Assembly (NCBI GenBank): GCA_036011785.1
Contig: DASCOB010000044.1
Span: forward strand, 1-5,001
Direction of reading: 5' to 3'
Length of the DNA stretch: 5,001 nt
Source: CAJWGI01 sp036011785
GTDB lineage: Bacteria > Chloroflexota > Anaerolineae > Anaerolineales > UBA11657
The position numbers and the translations under genes are program-made. The notes beneath the pieces were generated by a model. It made no database searches and had not been told where the DNA came from. It saw only the letters and a list, made by a program, of their open reading frames with translations. Below are positions 1 to 5,001 of the stretch, piece after piece; positions within the stretch are counted from its first letter, which is position 1, and each line of letters begins with the position of its first letter.

Positions 1-344
1 GTCCCATCCCGGCCACCGAGAAGCTGCTCAAGCGGCTGCAACTATCGCTCTCTGATATCGGCTTGATTGAACTGAACGAGGCCTTCGCCGCTCAGTCCAT
101 CGGGGTGATGCGCAAGCTGGGCATGCGCCCTGAAATCACAAACGTGAACGGCGGCGCGGTGGCGCTCGGGCACCCGACCGGATGCTCCGGTGCGCGCATT
201 CTGGTGACGCTGCTGCACGAGATGAAGCGCCGCGCTGCTGACGAGAAGCGACCCTATTACGGGCTGGCGACGCTGTGCGTGGGCGTGGGTCAAGGAGTCT
301 CCACCATTGTGGAGTGGATTGGCGATGACGACCAAAATCACTGA
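1..344 (+). CDS. Thiolase (acetyl-CoA acetyltransferase family), C-terminal part
   Basis: This is the 3' end of a thiolase, which cleaves a 3-ketoacyl-CoA with CoA to release acetyl-CoA (or runs in reverse). The gene enters from upstream; the first full codon is at position 3. About 113 residues are visible and they contain the C-terminal thiolase signatures in order: NEAFAAQ (Asn codon 75-77), NVNGGAVALGHPTGCSGARI with the catalytic His (codon 171-173), and CVGVGQG with the second catalytic Cys (codon 276-278). The nucleophilic Cys normally lies in the N-terminal half, outside the window. The CVGVGQG form and the final VSTIVEW are ordinary for degradative thiolases. The stop (342-344) lies inside the next gene, so the two are probably translationally coupled. 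Chain-length specificity cannot be judged. The family call is secure; the exact substrate is unknown. Confidence 0.95.
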   Translation, partial: PIPATEKLLKRLQLSLSDIGLIELNEAFAAQSIGVMRKLGMRPEITNVNGGAVALGHPTGCSGARILVTLLHEMKRRAADEKRPYYGLATLCVGVGQGVSTIVEWIGDDDQNH

Positions 345-1281
345 CATGCGCACTGCCATCAGCGCGCACGTGCACGATGGCGACTGCGTAGTCATCGAGG
401 GCTTCACTGCGTGCATCTGTTTTGCGGCGGCGCATGAGATTATCCGTCAGGGGCGGCGCGAGCTCACCCTCTGCCGCATGACCCCCGATCTGGTGTATGA
501 CCAGATGATTGCGGCCGGTTGCGCGCGCAAGCTGGTGTGCAGCCACCTTGACAATCCGGGTGTGGGCTCTCTGCATTGCGTGCGCCGCGCGGTCGAGTGC
601 GGCGTTCCGCGCGCGTTGGAACTTGAGGAATACTCTCACTTTGGAATGGTGGGGCGTTACATGGCCGGCGCGGTGCGGTTGCCTTTTTGTCTGGTGCGCA
701 GCTATCGCGGCACCGGCCAGCTCAAGGTGAAACCGCGCATAAAGTTTGTGCCCAATCCATACGATGGTGTGGCGAGCGAATTTACCCATGTTGATTCCGT
801 CGCGATGGTTCCGCCGCCGAATCCGGATGTGGCTATCTTGCACGCCCAGCGCGCTGACGCCGCCGGCAACACGCAGATGTGGGGGCTGCTGGGCGCGCAA
901 AAGGAGGTCGCCTTTGCGGCTGAGCGCGTGATTGTGGTGGTGGAGGAAATCGTGGATTCCGCTGTCATTCGCAGCGACCCCAACCGCGCAATGGTGCCGG
1001 GCCTGGTGGTGGATGCGCTGGTGCAGCAGCCCTACGCCGTGCACCCATCCTATGCGCAGGGGTATTATGATCGCGACAATCAGTTCTACCTGCAGTGGGA
1101 CGCAATCTCCCGCGATGAAGACGCCACGCGGGTCTGGCTGCGCGAATGGGTCTATGGTGTTGACGACTGGGAGGATTATTTGGCGAAAATGGAAAGCGAG
1201 CAGCCGGACATCTGGGAACGTTTGGCTCCCGAAGAGGCGCTGGCACAGTCGGTGAACTGTGGCGCGTATGCTCTGGCGTAA
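325..1281 (+). CDS. Family I CoA-transferase, subunit A (glutaconate CoA-transferase/IpdA type)
   Basis: This 318-residue protein resembles the alpha subunit of glutaconate CoA-transferase and its relatives such as mycobacterial IpdA, which are normally about 290-320 residues. Visible family features include DGDCVVIEGF (residues 18-27), HEIIRQG with RMTPDLVYDQMI (37-62), LPFCLVRSYRGTG (119-131), DVAILHAQRADAAGN (168-182), a VVVEEIV strand (204-210) and AVHPSYAQGYYDRDN (238-252). In family I enzymes the A subunit shapes the CoA and acyl pocket while the catalytic Glu comes from subunit B. The ATG at 325 was chosen because GGAG at 311-314 lies 10 nt upstream and the family N-terminus begins close to it; a TTG at 307 would add only six residues. 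It overlaps the thiolase by 20 nt. The ORF looks intact, but its partner gene downstream is broken, so in vivo activity is doubtful. IpdA-type relatives are hydrolases, so a true transferase reaction is not proven. Confidence 0.9.
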   Translation: MTTKITDMRTAISAHVHDGDCVVIEGFTACICFAAAHEIIRQGRRELTLCRMTPDLVYDQMIAAGCARKLVCSHLDNPGVGSLHCVRRAVECGVPRALELEEYSHFGMVGRYMAGAVRLPFCLVRSYRGTGQLKVKPRIKFVPNPYDGVASEFTHVDSVAMVPPPNPDVAILHAQRADAAGNTQMWGLLGAQKEVAFAAERVIVVVEEIVDSAVIRSDPNRAMVPGLVVDALVQQPYAVHPSYAQGYYDRDNQFYLQWDAISRDEDATRVWLREWVYGVDDWEDYLAKMESEQPDIWERLAPEEALAQSVNCGAYALA

Positions 1282-1357
1282 CGAGCGCGAAAGGCACAGC
1301 GTTGCAGCAGAGAGCGCTGTCGCCTTCCGTCCCTGCTTCACGCAGTGATTTGGCGAT
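1282..1357 (+). other. Intergenic gap between CoA-transferase subunits A and B
   Basis: These 76 nt separate two genes that are usually adjacent or overlapping. I see no promoter, no convincing hairpin plus T-run, and no Shine-Dalgarno sequence in front of the ATG at 1358 (the preceding bases read tgatttggcgat). Every other junction in this operon overlaps by 1 to 20 nt, so the gap stands out. It may mean subunit B is poorly translated, in keeping with its degraded state. Confidence 0.5.
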
Positions 1358-1467
1358 ATGATTGACTACACTGCTGCGGAGTTGATGATCGCCTGCGCGG
1401 CGCGGGCGCTGGTGGGAAAGCGCGTGGTGTTCGTCGGCGTGGGGCTGCCCAATATCGCCTGCAACCT

Positions 1468-1477
1468 GGCGCGGCGC
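1468..1477 (+). other. Probable deletion junction (GGCGCGGCGC) in subunit B
   Basis: The 10-mer can be read in either frame. As GCG CGG CGC (after the G of CTG) it completes the N-terminal motif LARR; as GGC GCG GCG C it begins the downstream motif GAAQ. In intact homologues these motifs are about 60 residues apart. A 10-bp direct repeat at both ends of the lost segment, resolved by slippage or short-homology recombination, would leave one copy and produce the frame change seen. The repeat copies before the event are inferred, since only one remains. Confidence 0.6.
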
Positions 1478-1943
1478 AGATTGACTGTTTCGGCAACATG
1501 AACACCACTGTGGTCGGCGACTACGCCCGTCCGCGCGTGCGCCTGCCCGGCAGCGGCGGAGCCTGCGACATCGCCTGTCATGCCGGCGAGGTTTTCTTGA
1601 TAATGCGCTTGAGAAAACGCGCTTTTTTGGACCGGCTGGATTTTCGCACCAGCGTCGGGCATCTGGATGGACGCCCGCAGCAGCGCGCCGAGACGGGGCT
1701 GCCCGGGAGGGCGCCGCAGCTGGTGGTCACCGACAAAGCCGTTTTCGATTTCGAGGATGGCTCGGGCGAGATGAGGTTGTGCTCGCTACATCCCGGCGTG
1801 ACGAAGGATACGGTGCAGGCGCAGGTTGGCTGGCGGCTGCACGTGGCCGCCGATTTGCGCGTCACCGAGGCGCCCACCGCACTGGAACTGAGCATAATGC
1901 GGGAGGAACTTGACCCGCAATCGATTTACACTGGCGAGAAAGT

Positions 1944-1948
1944 GGAGG
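1944..1948 (+). promoter_or_regulatory. Ribosome binding site of the aldehyde dehydrogenase
   Basis: GGAGG lies 7 nt before the ATG at 1956, an ideal spacing. It sits inside the last codons of the broken subunit B and supports the TAATG overlap as the true start. It is one of the strongest sites in the operon and should let the dehydrogenase be translated even if ribosomes leave the mRNA within the pseudogene. Confidence 0.75.
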
Positions 1949-1955
1949 TGTATTA

Positions 1956-3521
1956 ATGACCGCCAAACGAAAACATGTCCGCGTGACTTACAGCACGTTG
2001 AGCAGCCCGGATCCATTGCTGCACGAATATTACGAGGAGGATGTTGTCGCGGTGAAAGCCGGTTTCGGGGAGACCTTCCCGATGTATATCAACGGCGAGT
2101 GGGTGACCGCGGAGGACACTTTCACCTCCATCAGCCCTGTGGATACCAGCCTGATCGTTGGCCGGTTTCAGCAGGCCGGGCCGGAGGATGTGGCTGCTGC
2201 TATGCGGGCTGCTAGAGTGGCATTCCCGGCCTGGCGCGAGACGCCCTGGCAGGAGCGCAACGCGCTTTTGATAAAGGTGGCTGATCTTATCAGTGAGCGC
2301 ATGTTTATGCTGGGTGCCGTCATCAGTATAGAGGTGGGCAAGAATAGATTAGAGTCAATCGGGGAAGTAGAAGAGGCCGCCGACTTGATTCGTCATTGTG
2401 TCACTGCCATGCATGAGAACAATGGCTTTTGCAGACCGTTGGCGTCTGAGGATAGCAATACCCGCAACCACAGCGTGCTAAAGCCGTACGGGGTGTGGGG
2501 CGTGATTTCGCCCTTTAATTTCCCCTGTGCACTCTCCGGCGGCCCGGCGGGCGCGGCGCTTGTGGCCGGGAACACCGTGGTACACAAACCGGCTGATGAT
2601 GCCCCATATTCAGCTTATCTGCTGGCGCAATGCTTCCACGACGCTGGCATCCCGGCCGGGGTATACAACATGGTGACCGGCGGAGATGACCCCGGCAAAG
2701 CGCTGGTGGCGAACAGCGATGTGAACGGTATCACCTTCACCGGCAGCTATGAGGTTGGCATGAGCATCTTGCGCGATTACGCTGCCGGAGGCGCGTTCGT
2801 GCGACCACTAGTGGCCGAGATGGGCGGCAAAAATGCGGCCATCGTCTCGCGCACTGCAGACGTAGAAACGGCTGCTCTCGGGGTGATGCGTTCCGCCTTT
2901 GGCGCCACTGGCCAGAAGTGTTCCGCGTGCTCACGCGTATACGTGCACCGCGACGTAAAAGCCGCCTTTACCGAGAGACTGGTGGAGCTCACGAAGCAGA
3001 TTAAGGTCGGCGACCCAACCCTGCACGAGAATTACATTGGCCCGCTTGTCAATGAAGCCGCTTACCGCGCCTACCAGAAATATGTGGATCACGCAGCAGC
3101 TGACGGCGAAATTCTAGTGGGTGGCCAGACGCTGGATGAGAGCGGTTATTACGTTGCCCCGACCGTGGTGCAAAAATTGCCGTTTGACCACTATCTGTGG
3201 AAAGAGGAGCTGTTTGTGCCCTTGGTTGTCGTGGGTGAGTACGAGCATAGAGAAGAGGCCATGCGCATGGCCAATGATGCCTCGCTGGGGTTGACGGCGG
3301 GCTTCTTCAGCGAGGATGATGCAGAGGTGCAGTGGTTCCTCGACAACATCGAAGCTGGCTGCGTTTATGTCAATCGAGCGGCTGGTGCGACCACCGGCGC
3401 CTGGCCGGGTTATCAGGCCTTTGGAGGCTGGAAGGGTAGTACCGGTACAAACAAGTCGTCGATGAGCCATTACTATCTGCAGCAATACATGCGCGAGCAA
3501 AGTCAGACGATTCTGAGATGA
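1956..3521 (+). CDS. Aldehyde dehydrogenase, 1-pyrroline-5-carboxylate dehydrogenase-like
   Basis: This is a complete 521-residue member of the NAD(P)-dependent aldehyde dehydrogenase superfamily, which oxidises an aldehyde to a carboxylic acid in the cytoplasm. The catalytic set is visible: Asn188 in SPFNFP, Lys211 in HKPADD for cofactor binding, the FTGSYEVG nucleotide-binding turn (261-268), Glu288 in EMGGKN, and nucleophile Cys322 in GQKCSACSR. The ISIEVGKNRLESIGEVEEAAD stretch, AFGATGQKCSACSR, and the C-terminal AFGGWKGS followed by REQSQT point to the P5C dehydrogenase/long N-terminus subgroup. The ATGAWPGYQ segment near the end differs from classical RocA, so the substrate may be another semialdehyde. 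No proline dehydrogenase is seen nearby. ATG 1956 shares its A with the stop of the upstream pseudogene and has a strong ribosome binding site; the stop overlaps the next start (ATGA). Superfamily assignment is secure, substrate is not. Confidence 0.93.
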   Translation: MTAKRKHVRVTYSTLSSPDPLLHEYYEEDVVAVKAGFGETFPMYINGEWVTAEDTFTSISPVDTSLIVGRFQQAGPEDVAAAMRAARVAFPAWRETPWQERNALLIKVADLISERMFMLGAVISIEVGKNRLESIGEVEEAADLIRHCVTAMHENNGFCRPLASEDSNTRNHSVLKPYGVWGVISPFNFPCALSGGPAGAALVAGNTVVHKPADDAPYSAYLLAQCFHDAGIPAGVYNMVTGGDDPGKALVANSDVNGITFTGSYEVGMSILRDYAAGGAFVRPLVAEMGGKNAAIVSRTADVETAALGVMRSAFGATGQKCSACSRVYVHRDVKAAFTERLVELTKQIKVGDPTLHENYIGPLVNEAAYRAYQKYVDHAAADGEILVGGQTLDESGYYVAPTVVQKLPFDHYLWKEELFVPLVVVGEYEHREEAMRMANDASLGLTAGFFSEDDAEVQWFLDNIEAGCVYVNRAAGATTGAWPGYQAFGGWKGSTGTNKSSMSHYYLQQYMREQSQTILR

Positions 3522-4750
3522 CCTTTATGCTATCACCATTGCAGGGAATCCGTGTGCTGGGCCTGGAGCAGTACATGAGTGCGCCTTACTGCACCATGCT
3601 GCTAGCAGATGCTGGGGCGGAGGTGATAAAAATTGAGCGGCCCGGCAGTGGTGACCCGCGTCGTTCTATTCCTCCCTTCGCGCACGGTGAGGGCGGAGCG
3701 CAAAAGGCCGGCGGCTTCATGGCTTACAATCGTAACAAGAAAAGCCTTGCGGTGAACCTGCGCAGCGCGGCGGGAAGAGATATTTTCCGCGAACTGGCGG
3801 CGCAGTCGGATGTGGTGGTGGAAAACCTGCGCCCGGGCGCAAGCGCCAAGCTAGGACTTGATTATGAGGACCTAAAAGAACTTAATCCGCGCCTGGTGTA
3901 TGCGGCCATTTCCGGCTTCGGGCGCATGCCCGGCTTCAGCGGGCCTTATAGCGACCGCCCAGCGTTTGACATTGTGGCTGAGGCCATGAGTGGCGTGATG
4001 AATCTTGTGGGATTCGAGGACAAACCGCCTGCATGGACTATTTACGGGCTTGCGGATGTGTATTCAGGAATGTGCACCGCATATGGTATAATGTTAGCCC
4101 TTTTAATGCGTGAAAAAACAGGAGCAGGACAATTCGTGGACAGTGCTATGCTGGACAATATGCTGGCATTGAACGAGCGCATGGTGGCCCTGTATTCCGT
4201 CACCGGTCAGTCTCCGCAGCGCGGGCGTTTGCGCCATCTCTTCCCACGTGGTGCCTTTCGCTGCAGCGATGGTTACCTCGCCCTGAATGTTCCCGATGAT
4301 ACTGTGTGGAAGCGGCTGTGCTCGGCCATGGGGCGAGATGATTTGATAGCCGACGCGCGCAGCGCGAGCGGCACTGCGCGTGCTGAGCATGCTCATGAGC
4401 TCCAGCCTATTATCGAAAAATGGCTGCAGGACAAAACGCGCGCGCAGGCCGGTGACCTGCTCAATACGAGCGGCGTGCCGGCCGGGCCGGTTTACAGTGC
4501 GGAGGATGTCTTTGCGGACCCGCATGTGGGAGCCCGCAAGATGCTGCAGCCGGTGCAAGATCCGGTAGTTGGCGAATATCGCTTCGCGCGCTCACCGGTG
4601 TTGCTTTCCGCGATGCCGGAGTGCGCGCCTGCCCCAGCCCCGGCGCTGGGCCAACACACGCGCGATATTCTGGGCGATGTGCTTGGATATCCGACGGAGA
4701 GGATTGTAGTACTGGAGCAGCAACAAGTCGTACAGAGTGCCGCCACATGA
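3518..4750 (+). CDS. Family III CoA-transferase (CaiB/BaiF)
   Basis: This 410-residue protein is a full-length CaiB/BaiF CoA-transferase; the family is typically about 390-430 residues and acts as an interlocked dimer moving CoA between carboxylic acids. The N-terminus has the usual LQGIRVLGLEQYMSAPYCT and LLADAGAEVIKIERPGSGDP (residues 28-47). Next come NRNKKSLAVNL (71-81), VVENLRPGASAKLGLDY (100-116), ISGFG (131-135) and GLADVYSGMCTAYGIMLAL, in which Asp180 matches the catalytic Asp that forms the acyl anhydride. The C-terminal GVPAGPVYSAEDVFADPHVGAR is also typical. Some family members are racemases (for example methylacyl-CoA racemase), but the layout fits a transferase. ATG 3518 overlaps the dehydrogenase stop (ATGA) and has no good Shine-Dalgarno site, so it depends on coupling; ATG 3527 is a plausible alternative start. 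It is the only apparently working CoA-transferase in the window. Confidence 0.93.
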   Translation: MTFMLSPLQGIRVLGLEQYMSAPYCTMLLADAGAEVIKIERPGSGDPRRSIPPFAHGEGGAQKAGGFMAYNRNKKSLAVNLRSAAGRDIFRELAAQSDVVVENLRPGASAKLGLDYEDLKELNPRLVYAAISGFGRMPGFSGPYSDRPAFDIVAEAMSGVMNLVGFEDKPPAWTIYGLADVYSGMCTAYGIMLALLMREKTGAGQFVDSAMLDNMLALNERMVALYSVTGQSPQRGRLRHLFPRGAFRCSDGYLALNVPDDTVWKRLCSAMGRDDLIADARSASGTARAEHAHELQPIIEKWLQDKTRAQAGDLLNTSGVPAGPVYSAEDVFADPHVGARKMLQPVQDPVVGEYRFARSPVLLSAMPECAPAPAPALGQHTRDILGDVLGYPTERIVVLEQQQVVQSAAT

Positions 4751-4877
4751 CCTGCGCGAGAGGCGGCGAACTGGTATCTATGAGAGGAGGTGATGCTAGC
4801 CTACACAGTTCAATCAGCAATGCTTCACTGTATCGGAAATCAGTTAGCAGAACGTGTCACTTAAGGAGGAACAACCT
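4751..4877 (+). other. Intergenic spacer before the lipoprotein gene
   Basis: This 127-nt spacer separates the CoA operon from the lipoprotein gene and is visibly less GC-rich than the operon. It contains a strong Shine-Dalgarno-like 10-mer (AGGAGGTGAT, 4785-4794) with no start codon at normal spacing, and a short open frame 4793-4864 (23 codons) that ends within the next ribosome binding site. A weak ACAGT/ACTGT inverted repeat (4805-4831 region) has an 18-nt loop and no T-run, so I do not call a terminator. I see no convincing -35/-10 pair. Whether the lipoprotein is co-transcribed with the operon is open. Confidence 0.5.
4864..4869 (+). promoter_or_regulatory. Ribosome binding site of the lipoprotein gene
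   Basis: AGGAGG ends 8 nt before ATG 4878 and 11 nt before the second ATG at 4881. The spacing favours the first ATG. It is a near-consensus site, suggesting high translation, as expected for an abundant solute-binding protein. Confidence 0.8.
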
Positions 4878-5001
4878 ATGATGAAGACACGCATGTTGCA
4901 GGTATTGAGTGTAATGATGGTACTGGGCTTGGTACTATCGGCCTGTCAGCCACAGGTAGTAGAGGTAGAGAAGGAAGTGGTGGTGACGCAGGTAGTGAGG
5001 G
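4878..5001 (+). CDS. Lipoprotein, probable ABC-transporter solute-binding protein (N-terminus only)
   Basis: Only the first 41 codons are in the window. They encode a clear lipoprotein signal peptide: MMKTR, a hydrophobic core (residues 6-20), then the lipobox LSAC with Cys23 as the lipidated residue. After it comes a Val/Glu/Lys-rich linker, QPQVVEVEKEVVVTQVVR. This kind of linker is common just after the lipobox in extracellular solute-binding proteins of ABC importers in Chloroflexota, which is the basis for both the function and lineage suggestions. The gene uses more A/T-ending codons (GTA, TTG, CTA) than the operon upstream. The binding domain itself is not visible, so the ligand and even the transporter role are inferred; another type of surface lipoprotein is possible. 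Confidence 0.75.
   Translation, partial: MMKTRMLQVLSVMMVLGLVLSACQPQVVEVEKEVVVTQVVR

Larger units (their letters stand above)
1358..1956 (+). pseudogene. Family I CoA-transferase, subunit B, broken by an internal out-of-frame deletion
   Basis: Two fragments in different frames together make a truncated subunit B. The first starts at ATG 1358 and reads MIDYTAAELMIACAARALVG followed by a strand ending GVGLPNIACNLARR; it then runs out of frame and stops at TGA 1499-1501 after 47 residues. The second frame carries GAAQIDCFGN (from about 1468), NTTVVGDY, RVRLPGSGGACDIA, RTSVGHLDG, GLPG, VVTDKAVFDF, SLHPGVT and a C-terminal REELDPQSIY, ending at TAA 1954-1956. Family members are about 250-265 residues and carry about 60 residues between the LARR and G(G/A)AQID motifs. 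That segment includes the E-(S/A)-G motif with the catalytic Glu (Glu54 in Acidaminococcus GctB), and all of it is absent here. A catalytically competent subunit cannot be made from this sequence. The C-terminal fragment alone has an open frame of 152 residues from ATG 1498. Sequencing or assembly error remains possible. Confidence 0.85.

Noticed and set aside
307..324. TTG at 307 as the start of CoA-transferase subunit A.
   Set aside because: It lies before the GGAG at 311-314, which is well placed for ATG 325, and the extra residues do not resemble the family N-terminus.
136..1341. A 401-residue open frame on the minus strand.
   Set aside because: It lies antisense to the well-supported CoA-transferase subunit A, shows no recognisable domain, and is rich in His, Arg and Ala as expected from the reverse of GC-rich coding DNA.
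1598..1640. A possible compensating pair of frameshifts where MRLRKRAFLDRLDF replaces the HEKRRF motif of glutaconate CoA-transferase B.
   Set aside because: Uncharacterised relatives of this subunit, as I recall them, have an LRQSxRTF-like segment at this point rather than HEK, and the in-frame alignment is gap-free, so no extra frameshift is needed.
4795..4848. A nested imperfect inverted repeat (GCTAGC/GTTAGC outside, ACAGT/ACTGT inside) as a terminator or regulatory hairpin.
   Set aside because: Arms are only 5-6 bp with a mismatch, unpaired spacers differ in length, the loop is long and there is no T-run.
4621..4881. An 86-codon frame overlapping the end of the CaiB/BaiF gene and the spacer.
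   Set aside because: Most of it is an out-of-frame shadow of the CoA-transferase; only its last 33 codons lie in the spacer and they show no recognisable features.

Overview
The window holds one tightly packed plus-strand operon of acyl-CoA metabolism genes (about 1-4750) and the start of a separate lipoprotein gene (4878 to the end). All genes lie on the plus strand. The DNA is GC-rich with GC-rich third codon positions. The organism is a bacterium. The best taxonomic hint is the last gene: its lipoprotein signal peptide is followed by a Val/Glu/Lys-rich stretch (EVEKEVVVTQVV) that I associate with ABC-transporter binding proteins of Chloroflexota. That placement is an inference from one short motif.

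Layout: (1) the C-terminal third of a thiolase, 1-344; (2) subunit A of a family I (glutaconate/IpdA-type) CoA-transferase, 325-1281, overlapping the thiolase by 20 nt; (3) a 76-nt gap, then the matching subunit B, 1358-1956, which is broken; (4) an NAD(P)-dependent aldehyde dehydrogenase of the 1-pyrroline-5-carboxylate dehydrogenase type, 1956-3521, starting on the last base of subunit B's stop codon; (5) a family III (CaiB/BaiF) CoA-transferase, 3518-4750, joined to the previous gene by an ATGA overlap; (6) a 127-nt spacer with no clear promoter or terminator; (7) the start of a lipoprotein, probably the solute-binding protein of an ABC transporter.

The main observation is the subunit B lesion. 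The N-terminal 40 residues and everything from the GAAQID motif onward are recognisable, but the roughly 60 residues between them are missing, including the segment that carries the catalytic glutamate in this family. The reading frame also changes at the join. The join lies on the 10-mer GGCGCGGCGC, which looks like the product of a deletion between two short direct repeats. Subunit A and the other genes look intact where visible.

Taken together, the genes suggest breakdown of an imported carboxylic acid or aldehyde: oxidation of an aldehyde to an acid, CoA activation by a CoA-transferase, thiolytic cleavage, and possibly uptake by the downstream transporter. The substrate cannot be read from the sequence. 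I found no RNA genes, CRISPR arrays, insertion sequences or phage genes.
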